A program made the position numbers and the translations under genes. Below are positions 45,392 through 57,260 of a stretch of DNA of 64,000 nucleotides, in pieces (position 1 is the first letter of the stretch; each line of letters begins with the position of its first letter). This DNA comes from Augochlora pura. Taxonomy: Eukaryota > Arthropoda > Insecta > Hymenoptera > Halictidae. The notes under the pieces are model-generated. The model ran no database searches. It was not told the DNA's origin and saw only the letters and a program-made list of their open reading frames with translations. The stretch covers positions 248,001 to 312,000 of the forward strand of contig NC_135779.1 in assembly GCF_028453695.1 (NCBI RefSeq), read 5' to 3'.

Positions 45392-45938
45392 GCGTCGCAT
45401 TATCACCTCGACTGGCTGGTAAACAGAATGCGATTTCGTTTGCCGTGATTCCCACCTCTCGTGTAAATACGCACCCTCCTTTTAACCGTACGGTTAACCG
45501 TCACGGCGAAATCAGGTTACCGACGGCTTTCCGAGAATCAACCCTATCGAGGAGTGCCATCCCCCACGGCATCTGTATCGTCGGAACCGATGAAACGGAC
45601 GTTCTTTTGTACATAGTTTTCTCGACTCTCGTATACCATCATCTAGAAATAACTCCTATTTTATAAATGAAACTTGTATGTATCGATAACGGATCAATAT
45701 AATTTTGTGGATTGTAGGCAGACTCCGTCGGCAAGTTTTTTCGCAGAAATTCTTTGTCGCAAGTATACCCTTTCCTAAACAATCAATGTAAATTATTTCA
45801 CGCAAGAACTTCAACGTGGATAAATAATTGCGACGGCCACGCATGTCGACAAGGCTGTCGGCTCGCAAAGGGAGCTCCGAGTTCGATGGAGCCGAGAAGA
45901 GCGTGCGAAACGAAGAGCGGCCGACGCGACCAGACGCG

Positions 45939-45944
45939 AATAAA
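45939..45944 (+). terminator. Candidate polyadenylation signal of DDX31
   Basis: AATAAA about 550 bases after the DDX31 stop codon. A second AATAAA lies at 46016-46021. Either could end the transcript. Confidence 0.35.
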
Positions 45945-47240
45945 GGCGTGCGATGAGACCGAGGATCGTCGTCGAGACGCAACGAGGACTGTGCAAGAAT
46001 TTCGCATGTAGCCGCAATAAACAGTGCGCTGAATTCCGTGGTCCGGACAGCTCACGGATACAGAATTTTTTGGTCGTAAATACGCGAAGACGGGGGGCGT
46101 AAGGCGCGTAAGTATGTCGGTGCAGCACGGACGAGGAGGAACGGACCGCGCGGTCCTCGGTGGGGAGAGAACAGAAGCGGCGGACGAAGAAGGATAAGGG
46201 CGGAGGGATATGATTAATACGGCGGCATTATTTTCAGATTTTTTGCAGCGGGATCCGCGCGGCGCAAATTGCTTGCAAATAAAGGCGGCGTCGGGACTTC
46301 TATCGTCGCTGGTAGGACGACGACGGTAGGAATGGCAGGGACGACCACGAGAAAGGGGAGCGAAGGCGAGAGAAGGGGAGAGAGGGCCGAGAGCTCAGCC
46401 GGGCTTAATTTAATTTAATTATGCCTTCTTTCTTCGCTACCAGCGCGCCCGAAGATAGATGGCGAGCCCCGGAATCGGCTGAATTGCCTCTCGCGCGCCG
46501 CCATTAGTCGGAATCACGGATTTCCGTGATAGATTTCGGCTTTCCATTAATCGGTCAGCGGTCCCGATCGATCGTTTAACACCGGAAACCAACAAACATT
46601 CCATGCTGGATCTGCTCCGCCTACTAATTATCCACGCGCAACGGTTCGAGCGCCTTTTTTTCGATAGATCCTCTCCCCTTTCTTTCTTCCAATTATTCTG
46701 CGAGAAATCGGCCGTCCGCGTTGCCGTAACAACATTTTCCTTCAATAATTTCGTCGAACGCAATTTCTCCTACGCAATTGCATCGTGGACGGGTCGAGGA
46801 TTGTGTTCGTCTGGAGCCGGAAGGAGGCTCGCACGGGGGTTAAGAAGACGAACGAGGTTTTCTGGTGGACGCACGCGACGAGCCGCGACTGCAATCACCG
46901 GCGCGGCGTGCATAATTGAATCGAATCTAGCTGTTGTTCGAGGATCGAGCAGGTGGTCGTCGCCGGACCCATCTCTCGCGGAGGGCTGCGTCGCGTGGGA
47001 GGAATAGATTGTCCTGCCGCGGGACTGCGAGCGCGGCATCGCGGCCGCGTGACACGGAATATTTAATTAAACGCGAGCCGAGCTGTCTGCGCCGGGACCG
47101 TTTTCGAAACCCACCCAAGCGGTATAATGATCGGGCGCGCGGCCACATTAGACGGGACACGGAGCAAAGAGTGCGATATTTATTCGTAATGCGCATCGCA
47201 ATTCGTCGTGGCCCCGCATCAGTCATAGTCATCGCGCGAA

Positions 47241-47271
47241 CGTGCGCTCGCGCTCGCGCTCGCGCGCGCTC
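47241..47271 (+). repeat. (GCTCGC)n tandem repeat
   Basis: GCTCGC hexamers merging into a GC dinucleotide run. Confidence 0.85.
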
Positions 47272-48740
47272 GTAATGAACCGTACGATTAGTATATATCC
47301 CGTTCGTCGGTTCGAATGGGTTTCGTGCCGACTCGCTTCGACGGGTCGAGTCGAGCGAACAGAAGAAAACGAGTGAATTCGAGGAAAGGGGATAATTCTC
47401 ATTACCGGGGGATGCTCGCAGCTTGACTCCGATCGTCGCGACAGAAAACGAAGGCTCGGGCCCCTGATCCCAACAGCGTCATAGTCGCTCTGGCCCAGAA
47501 AAAGAGCCGACCATGCCCCCCTCACCTGTCTCCGCCCCCTCCCTTTTCACGCCGGAAAAAATCCGTGTCCGCGACTAACGCGTCGCTCGAGGAAGAAACT
47601 AACGTAAGCGGATGTAAAAGGAGCAGATTATTACGGCCGATTACCGATTTCCGGCCCGTTAACGATCTTTTCGCTATGATTATTAACGCGATCAACGATT
47701 CCCTGCGCGCAACCATCGCGGCGCGTAATGCTACGTTCGTATTGTTTTTTATTCCGAGCCCGCAGCAAGAAGCATTCTGTGCTAATCGTTCTCTTTATCT
47801 CGCTTCGTCACCGTTCCCTACTCCCATTGCACTCTTTTACATCGTCCGTAAGTAAGGTCGTTTTTACGAACCAGTAAACATTTTATTCCGTTCGATCAGT
47901 TTCTTCGAATAATTTTGTCATGTTTCTTTTAATAATTTTGATAAGATGAAAACAGCGTTCCTCATTCTTGCTACGAATGCATTAAATCCACGGTCCATTT
48001 ATTCCCGTCAATCTAGCACTAACCGTATGAAATCTGCAGTCCAGTTATGCATCATTTTATTCCTTTTTCTAGTATTCCTTTAACCACCGTGTAGGATTCG
48101 TGACAAAGATTGCCCGTACAGTCTACTAAATATGCATGTCGCTCGTCCCTTTGAAATGATTTCTCTCTTATGAATATTTAGCCGCTAGAGTAAATATAAA
48201 TCCCCTTTGTCTCCCAGGAAATTATTAACCACAAAGACATTCTAATTATCGGATGTACGAGGGCGATGTTAAATAGACGTTCTTTTCAGCGCGTCGGCTC
48301 TAGTCTACTATTTTATTCTTTGTCGTTTTCTAACTTTTATTTTATTCCTCGACGTTCTCCAATACGTATTTCGCGCAAAGCGTTCTCGACTACCTACGAT
48401 TACCGAGTTAATAATTTAATCTAGTTAGTTAAATTTGTCGAATCGCGTTCGATCGCGAGCGCGATTACGCGAATCGCGTGACGCAATTGGCACTCGATTT
48501 GCGCTTCTTTCGAAAGACGTTGCAGGTGTTTCGTCGCGACGACACCGTCGTCGCCTCGTGTGCGCTAGTGCATCACGCGACCGTATCAAACGTAAAACTA
48601 TGCATTCCTCTAACGAGAAGCAGCCCGACCCCGCGATTTCACCCTCGGAATTAAGGATAATTTATCGCGGGGACTGATCGTCCGCGGTTCGACACGGTTT
48701 CGAAGGCTGTGCGCCACTTTTTATATCGTAACGAGCCCGA

Positions 48741-48768
48741 ACTCGATCTCGATCTCGATCTCGATCTC
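48741..48768 (+). repeat. (CTCGAT)n tandem repeat
   Basis: About four and a half exact hexamers. Confidence 0.9.
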
Positions 48769-51700
48769 CATCTTTCGATCGAGGAAAAGACGGTGTCGCG
48801 GAACCGAGAAATCGTAGCCGCGCGATGCCTGGCGCGCACGTTATCCGCGGGGAACGATCGGTAAACGAAATACAACCTGCAATTGGAAAATGATGCACGC
48901 GGCTCGCTACGAAACCACGATTATTGCCCCAATTATCCCGATAACGATGTAATTAAATCTCTCTGTTGCGTTCGACGCGCGATTTATGCCGGCGGCTGCG
49001 TTCTCCCTCTTTCGATACAATGGGGGGATTCGGTCGAGTTTCAACCGGAAGACCGACGGGAGATGTTTCCGTAAGATCGCCGAGTGAAATCCGCTCGATT
49101 AACATTTCGCCGCGAGGGGAGCGTTTTCGGTGGGGCCATCGCACGGAAGCACGATTTATTTCGGAAATTTTTAACCGACCAATCATAGATCGCAGAGCCG
49201 AAGATAAAAACATTTACCGTGAAACACTTTTCGGGAGACATTGTGCTTTCCTATAATCCATTCCGCAAGGAATGTCCGGCGCAGAATTTCGATGGGAGGA
49301 ACGGAAGCTACCGAGGATTAAAGGTTCCTCGCGAAAAAATTGCGTTTGCGCTGGTTCGATTTCGAGGAGAGCCTACGAGAATTGTTTTTGTTTCGCAAGA
49401 AACTCTGCTCGCGATTTTCGAAAGAATTAGTGCTCGTCGGAAGAGCATCGCGTCGAATCGAGCTTGTTGCGGAAGCATAGACTTGTTCGCTGTTAAACGA
49501 GTTGTTTAAATCACGACGGATCAGATAACGGGTGACGGGTTCTAATTTGTTGTATCGTTATTCCGTGTGTTTCACGGGGCGTGCGTGCGATAGGAATTGG
49601 TTCATCGTTCGCGTGTCGGCTTTAATAAAAGGGAAGACGGGAAAGGTGGGAAGAGAAACGTTGGCGAGCGAGAGGAAACGAGAGAGAGAGAGAGATAGAG
49701 GTAAGGAGAGGGGAGGTGGGAGAGGAAAAGCGCCGGCGCGGGGTGAAAATCACGGCTCGGCCGAGAAATTGCGAAAAACGCATTACGCCTGGACGACGCG
49801 TTGTGCACCGTTTCGAACATCGTTATGCTCGATTCATGGTAGATTTGCCGGTCGATAGGATTTCTCGTGCATTACCGCATTAGCGCACTCCATCGCGATA
49901 AGTAACAAGCTGTAAACTGCTTTCCCCGATGCGATGCAGGACTGCGCGCGCGATTTTGTTGCTCGGTACAAACGATAATAGCGGCGCGGCCGACGCCGAC
50001 GCCGCGTATATGCACCGCGGCGGTTACTTAACGTTCATTATAATTAACACGCTCGATGCCTTAACTTTCCCAGGAGGAAAGCGAGAATAATGTGCGTTTG
50101 TAATCGCGCGCTCGCGGTCTCGCGCGCCGCGAGCCAGGCGCGTATGCGCGTTTAATTTTTATCATTTCCTCGGTGCCGCTAATGACCGGGGAACTTATAA
50201 AATCCAACGCACCGTGTAACCAACTTTAATCGATCCCGACGCCGTGGCAGCTACCGACTTTAACCCCTGCCACTTGCTTCGCGCCGATTCCGTTAGCTTT
50301 TAATTGAAATAATTACACGGTCGGGACCGAGAGATTACGCCCGCTCAAATTATAATCGACGGACCCGACTGCCGGCGAAAAGGTGCCGAAACACGATTAA
50401 GTCAGGGTTCGTCGTGACCGACATTTTACAATATCCGCTCCTATGTAAATCGTTGGCGGATGCGTTCGTGATTTTTATAGTTTCTTGATCTATACCACAG
50501 TTTTAACATTTTTCATTTCATAATTATCAAAGTCGTGAAGCTGCTTATCAAAGTCCTGAAAAATTTGAATAAATTCCGCTTTACTTCGATGCAACAATGA
50601 TCCATAAGTTACACATATGCTTCTCTACGTATGCTGCATTTGTGCAAACAAATAAACGTATGGAACGGAGAACAGCGAAGAGAAGGACGCAATACATCTT
50701 CATTTAACTCTTGTTTCGTGCAATTAATTTTTATTCTGCATAAAGATCCGTCCAACGATCCCGTTCTCATAAGCAGTCGGATGTTTATGCATTCGCACGT
50801 AACGCAAATAGCGCAATACGACGTAGGAGAAATATCCGCACGAGATGCAGTTACTTAACTGCGATCGCAACTTGGCCGCAGTTTCTCTGAATCGTATCAA
50901 GGGCGTTTAATTTTACACCGCCGCTAATTGCTAATTCAAACGATTCCGTCGGCTTTAATTTTTCTAATCGACTCGTCGTCGTCTGCGGGATCGTATCGGC
51001 CAGTTTGTAACGGTTTGCGTCGATACGCGCGGTAAGAGTAATCAAAAAATCAATTTTCCTTGGAAGCAGTTACAATTTAGAGCATCGGTAAATTTAATTA
51101 TCAACGTAATTCATTTGATTTTCGAACGGGAACTATTAAAAACGTCTCGATCTGTTACATAAATGAGAATCCCGGTTGTCGCCCTGTACACAGAGACGGA
51201 GTTTAATGAACGATCGCGCGGGGACCGGAAGCGTGGAACTCGGTGAAAGCAACGCAATCCCATTTCGTGGATTCCGGGTGTCTTTGAGGAGCGGATCGGC
51301 GAAGCGCGGTGCGGCTGGAGGCGCGCATCGCGGCCGTGTTCGCGCACCGGGTTCCACAACAATTAACCGATGGCAATTAAGACATCTAAATTAATTCGTT
51401 ATAAACAAGCCAGATATTCCGTAGCGAGCGGAGCACACGTAATTGCCCGGATTCTCACAAGGCTCGGTAGAATAGAGAGAGAGAGAGAGAACGCTCGTCG
51501 CTCGGTTACCCACTCCGCGCAGAAACCGACCAACACGTCTCTCCGCGCGTACACGTGCAGCCCACCAACACCGGGACTCGTTCGCTCCGGTAATAGCAAC
51601 AATTACTTTATTTTACCATCTTCCCGGTTCTCAAACGAGCGGGCACCCAGGCGATTTCATTTCCTCGCATTTTAAAATATCCGCCGAGCAAGAAGAAGTC

Positions 51701-53910
51701 GGGGACTTTCTTTTCTTGCCGGCGGACTGCGCGCAAACTTGAGCAAGGAAAGCAAAATTTGGCAGGTTGCCTTCAATTGTTACTGTCTGCAAAGTCGTTC
51801 AAACTCTGATTCTTCTCCCATTGGATAAAACGGAATACAATTTATGTTCAAAATTTTACCTGAAATTATGTTTAGTCCCTCGGAGATTTTTCCTATACGA
51901 CAAACCTTTTAAATTCTTTAAAGATCGATTTCACACCTGAGAACCGAACGACGCCACTTCTCTCGTTTGTTGGAACGCATAGGATAAATCGATCACGATA
52001 AATTCAAACTTTCTAATTTCGGTTCGATTTTACGGAGATTTTTGGAGTTGATTTCGCAGCTTGACGCGTTACCAGACAAATGACTAAACAGATGAATAAT
52101 ATAATAAGTTATAATCTCGAGTAGAATGCGAGCCGACTGTGATTCGAGCGCAGGCAACTGCGCATCCTCGCCAAGTCCCACGATCGAGGCTTCTCGTCGC
52201 CTAATGTTTGTTTCAATTACGGGCGACTGTCTCCAAACGCGTCCGCGAGGTTCATTAGCACCGGCAAGAAAGTCGCCAGGTTTTTCCTCGTCACGCCGCG
52301 GACTGTTTAGGATCGAATTAGGAGCTCGTTCGCCGCATTTAGCTAGCCGCGGAACAATGCGCTGATTAGGCAGAGTGGCCGCGCGCTGGCGCTCGCGCGA
52401 TCCTTCGGTATTTATGTCTCGCTACGCGAGACTCTCGGCGAGCTCGGCTACGCTCCCGACACGTAACGATGGCCTTAATTTGACGATCAAGATCTGAGAA
52501 AATTATAAGTTACCGTTTCCTGGAACAGCTTCCCGTTCGCCGTGTAATACACCGAATTGAAATTGTAATCCACCGGTGCGCGAACAACCGCGCGGCGTTG
52601 TTCGCGTCCGTGCTCCGGTTATGTGCTTCTTTTTTCGAATCCCTTCGGTTTTCGAGAGATAGCGATCGGTGGTTACACGGATCGATTAAGAGAGGAAAGG
52701 GAGCACGGGAGGGGTCGGCCGAAGGGAACGGGAACGGGGCACCGGTTTTATGTAATAATTTCATTATTGCACGTAGTCCCGGCGGCTTCCTGATGCCATG
52801 CCGCCACGCTGTGTTACGCGATAATTGCCGTTTTTCGCGGGCTGCCACTCGCCGCTGATTTTTCTGCCGTCCTGGAAAACGGAAGATCGCTCTTCCCTTT
52901 TATAATACCGCCAACTTCTTTAAACGATTTGGCCGTTTTGCATTCGACCTATTAATTTTTCTCGCGAGAGCATCGAGTCCATGGTCTATTTATAATTGAT
53001 AAAATTAGCGGCGCTCTACTCTCGCCCTGCTCGGTTCAATTTTCCAATCGGCCGCGATCGCGTAACGTTTCTATTAACGCTTTCCCGCGAACGTTCTCCG
53101 CGCGGAACAATGTCTCGCCGTCACGCAGAAATCGTAATTTTTTACGACATTAGCCGGCCGTGGCGACGATTTGTCATTGCGTTCATCACCGTGGATCGTT
53201 TGCCGGGCATTAATCACCGGCAGGACGGCGCGGCGGATAGGACGAGAGGAAAAGTGGGAGGGAGAGAAAGAGAGAATCGCGAGAGAGCTAATCGCAACGT
53301 CGATGCGGCCCGAGAAACAAAAGTTTCACGGGTAGTCGTCTCTCCCGGCCATGATGAATCCACCGGTAGCCAATTAAGTCGCCGAGAGTGTCGTTAAACT
53401 AGCAGCACTCGTTAGCGCTAAAATGTCGGCGCGACGACCGTCGTCTGGTGGAGACCCGCGGCTCAAAACGAGGAAACGGACGTGAAAAACGACAATTAGC
53501 GGGCGTCGCGGCGTTATCGCGCCAGGAAACCGCGAGCCCGCGCCGGCGAAATTCTTACGTCAAATTTCGCAAAGCTCTTGCGGCACGCCGAGTTTCTAAC
53601 ACCGGAAAAATCCGATTTTTTCGTCGAAACTTTCGTCTTTGTCCTGGTCGGGACGCGTCCCTCCAACGGCTCAATCGCAACGTTTTTTAATGTACGGTTA
53701 CATTCCAAAGTTACGTTTTGCCGAGGCAGAGACGGTCGTTCGTTTCCAGAGCTTCGATGAATTTCGCAAAATCGAAGTCGATCGATTCTTTTGGGATTCA
53801 GGATCGAATGCCAGGTTTTTCCGGGGAACGAGGGCATTTAGAGCGTCGGCGGTATAACCGGTGGCCGAGCTGAAAACGACGGTTTGCAAAAGGAAGGAAA
53901 AGGGGAGCGG

Positions 53911-53975
53911 CAGGCGAGGCGAGGCGAGGCGAGTCGAGGCGAGTCGTGGCGCGGCGAGTCGAGGCGCGGCGGGGC
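53911..53975 (+). repeat. (GGCGA)n imperfect pentamer array
   Basis: GGCGA, GTCGA and GGCGC pentamers over about 65 bases. Confidence 0.9.
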
Positions 53976-54304
53976 GGAAGGAGGGCTGCTCGAAAATTAT
54001 TCCGATATGAAACTCATCGCGCGGCGTATCGCGTCAAAGGAGCCAATTTAAAACAGCCCTTTCCAAGATTATCAGCGGGTCGTTGCGGTGGGATTAATAT
54101 ATAAAAAAGACGAGCCCGCAAGGTTGGTGGGGAACCGACCGAGAAAGAGAGAGAGGGCAAAAGTGCGCGGGATTGGTAAACTTGTCGGTAATTCGTTCGT
54201 CACTCGCTTTGAACCTCTTTCGAGCGACCACTGTTCCCCTCCAGGCTTTTTTTATCCGGAGACACGAGGAAAAAGGAAATTATTGCAAACTCCCTGGCCT
54301 GGCT

Positions 54305-54333
54305 GGGGTGTCGAGGGAAAGGGCGGGGGAGGG
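54305..54333 (+). other. G-quadruplex motif
   Basis: Five runs of three or more G (54305-54308, 54315-54317, 54321-54323, 54325-54329, 54331-54333) separated by 1-6 bases. This meets the standard quadruplex pattern. No promoter is recognised nearby. Confidence 0.7.
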
Positions 54334-54740
54334 AAAACTTTGTGATTAAAGGTGCTTCCGCTTGTTAAATTATTCCGTAAGAGAGTGGCCCCGCTCGGGG
54401 GGACGGCATTAAAGATTCTATCGCGAGAACTTTCCGGAAGATATTTTCCCCGATCGTCGATGAGTCTAATGAATTTGCCCCTCCGCCCGCCTCGATCGCT
54501 CTCCTTCCCTACTTACCACCAGCCGAGGTCAATTTATTTCTCCCCGAAAAATGTTTGATGCGCGGCGAGACTCGCGGTCGAACGTTTCGAATAATTACGC
54601 GGACTCGGTTGTGTTTCAAGGATGAGAAAATTGTAATAAGCGATTGTTGCCTCGAATTCTTAATTGATCCACTTTTATACATCCTGGACCCGGACATTAA
54701 CAGCACGCGAGGCTCGCCCGAAGTAACGAACGCATCCTCC

Positions 54741-54775
<35 letters not shown>

Positions 54776-54784
54776 TCTCTCTTC
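54741..54784 (+). repeat. (TC)n microsatellite
   Basis: TC tract with a CCC interruption. Confidence 0.95.
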
Positions 54785-55597
54785 TCGTTCTCGCGCGCTC
54801 TCTCGGTCTCTCTACCTGCCGGCAATAAAACGTTAATTCGGTGCGCATCGACGTCCTGAAAGCAACTGGACGAGCACGATAAACAGATTACACGATACCC
54901 GCCGACCGTGGAACACGTTCGCGCCGCTGCCTTTGGGGCGGTGTTCGCGTTTCTGAGCTTGTAACGCATTCAAATGGGCAGCGCGAGACCGTCCCGCCCG
55001 CCCTTCGCCACCTTCTTCTTTCCCCCTTACCGACAAATTATTAAAACGGCGAAACAAACGCGAACAGCTGTATCTTAATTCCGTTCGAACGCGCACACAT
55101 GCTCGCGTTCTAGCCGGTGAATGGGGGCAACCCGTGGAACCGGTTGAAAAATCGTGCTCTCCGCGTAAATTCGCCGATAGCGAGACCAAACCTGCTGCCG
55201 GATATCGAGCAATATTTTCTTCCGTTTCAATGCTGCTAATAATACTAATATCAATGGTCGAAAAGTGTCCGTCATGGTGATCGAATTCGGTGACCGCATA
55301 GAGAGGTGTTTGTGTCCGCGCGTTCATCTTTCCCCATGATTTGCGAGCGATTTGGTGCCGGCGCGTTCGCGCGACGCTCGATTAATTAATCGAGTGTTTT
55401 CGCGCGGCGCGACACGTTTCCATCCGAGATTCTCGTCTATCTCGTTTGCAGCTCTGTAATTAACGCGTCGGATTGTTCCGTACGGGAACGAGAACGAGGC
55501 GGAGAACGGTGGTTGTTGGAACGACGAGAGGTGATGAGAGCCCGACGAGACTGTGTCGGTGGGCGATCGAAACGCGTCCGCGTCCACATCGCGTTGC

Positions 55598-55650
55598 GGC
55601 GCGGCGCGGCGCGGTCCCATGACTCGGCTCGGCTCGCGTCGCGTCGCGTC
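55598..55650 (+). repeat. G/C-rich pentamer arrays (GGCGC, CTCGG, GTCGC)
   Basis: Three short pentamer runs in series just upstream of the possible coding frame at 55.8 kb. Confidence 0.85.
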
Positions 55651-55772
55651 GATCGTATGCAAATCCAAATGCAATCTGCCGGTGCGCCGGTGTGCACAAC
55701 GAATAACGGTCGAGAAACCTTAGGTGATCCGGGGCGATCGAATTTCGAAATCGACACGACTGCATCGCATAA

Positions 55773-56378
55773 TGGCCGCGCAGTTACAGGTGTGCCCAAT
55801 CGCGATCGTTACACCTTTTATTTGAGCCCGGAGGCCCCGGGCGAAGCGCGGACGCGTGCACCGTTCCCCGAATCGATCCCAAACGCCGCCGAGCCATGCC
55901 GGAAGTCTCCGCGAATCCGAGCGAACCTGTCGCGAACGACTTTCCAGAATTCGATCTCGCCGATCCGGCCGTGACAGTTTCGTGTTTTTCGGGAGTCGCC
56001 GCCACATTGTCGGACAGCGTCGCCGTCGATGACACTGACCGAGCGACGCCCGATTCACCATCTGTCGACATGTGCAACGATCGGGTGCTGCCCGATCGCA
56101 TCGTCGCGAGGCCCAGAAACGGCCCGAAAACCTCCGATAATGTAAAGTCGATCTTTGATTTCGCTCTTGACTTCGCTTCGTCCGTTTCCGAGAAAGATTC
56201 CGACAATTCGTGTTGCAATCGAATCGGAGGTGCAGCGAGTTTGTCCAGAAACCGCTATGCGAATCAGCCATCTCCGACAAACGAGCGCAGTTTCATTAAA
56301 AACAGTTTATCCAGCCCCTGTACGGATTCCGAGGCGGGGTTCCACGCGGTAAATCGAAAGACTAGTAGCTGCCATTGA
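55773..56378 (+). CDS. Possible coding exon or single-exon gene, unknown protein
   Basis: The plus-strand frame is open from 55773 to TGA at 56376-56378. The first ATG is at 55896 (MPEVSANPSEPVANDFPEFD), giving 160 residues. Unlike most frames in this window it is poor in arginine and rich in Ser, Asp, Ala, Val and Pro, with many G-starting codons and C/G wobble bases, as in real genes. An ATTAAA lies at 56413. A CAG acceptor-like site sits at 55787-55789. No known domain is recognised. On the minus strand (about 56250-55784) another protein-like frame shares the same wobble positions, so only one of the two, or neither, is likely real. No splice partners were found. Confidence 0.3.
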   Translation, partial: WPRSYRCAQSRSLHLLFEPGGPGRSADACTVPRIDPKRRRAMPEVSANPSEPVANDFPEFDLADPAVTVSCFSGVAATLSDSVAVDDTDRATPDSPSVDMCNDRVLPDRIVARPRNGPKTSDNVKSIFDFALDFASSVSEKDSDNSCCNRIGGAASLSRNRYANQPSPTNERSFIKNSLSSPCTDSEAGFHAVNRKTSSCH

Positions 56379-57224
56379 TATTTATCGTAATCGCGAATCG
56401 TAAATCATTCTAATTAAAGAAAATGTAGCTTTACGATCGGCCAACGGAGATACCCGTCTATACGACTATACGACCGACGAAAAAGAGAAAGAAACACCGG
56501 TTGTACGATTGTTCGCTCGTACGTTGCACCGATTAGGCTTTCTTTTACACGGCACTTCCGCTTTCACTGCGCCGGAAGTGTTTCCATAATTAATCCGCCG
56601 CGGAGATACATATCTCGTTTAAACGAGCGGTAAACCAGAGGAGATTTCTTTCTCGGTTTCAACGTTCGCATCATTTCACCGTTATTTTACGCGCGAGGGA
56701 GTTGCCGTGCTAGCGTGCAGGATGCATCGGTGCTTTCGAGAATGACTCGATGTCCACCTCGGCTACCGAATTCGGCAGTGGAACGTATTTTAAAGATATT
56801 TTGAAATGGTTATTTCGCGAAGAAACGCGAGAGATAACCCGAGAGGAGCAGCGCACTGGGTAGGGTAACTATTAATTCGGCGATTCTCGAGAAAATCGAA
56901 GCGGCGAGGAGCAGCCGCGCTCGAATGCGACCTTATCCGAGTGCGAGGAATATTAATTGGCTGTAATGAGTCGAATTGGTAGAGCGACTGGTAGGTAGCG
57001 AGGCATTTCTGTGATTCAATTGGAAATCCGAAAGGCCACGTTCTGCTCGATAATTGGAGGAGGAACGTTCGTCCCCGGCGCTCTCGGCGGGGTGTGCATG
57101 CGCGTTCTATACGTGGCGACGTTAGACGGTTTGATTAATAGCGTCAGCGCTCATTGGTCACGCTACTAATAAAGGAGCGTTCACACGTATTAAAAGTTCG
57201 CGCCTCCGCGGCGAGGAGCGGTAG

Positions 57225-57260
57225 GGCTCGGCTCGGCTCGGCTCGGCTCGGCTCGGCTCG
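57225..57260 (+). repeat. (GGCTC)n pentamer array
   Basis: About seven exact GGCTC units. A run of CGCGC pentamers follows at about 57434-57453. Confidence 0.95.

Larger units (their letters stand above)
46025..55770. other. Non-coding stretch, no gene seen
   Basis: AT-rich blocks with repeated TAATTA/ATTA motifs (for example 50.03-50.35 kb) alternate with GC-rich microsatellites. This could be an enhancer-bearing intergenic region or large intron. No protein-like frame was found. Confidence 0.45.
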
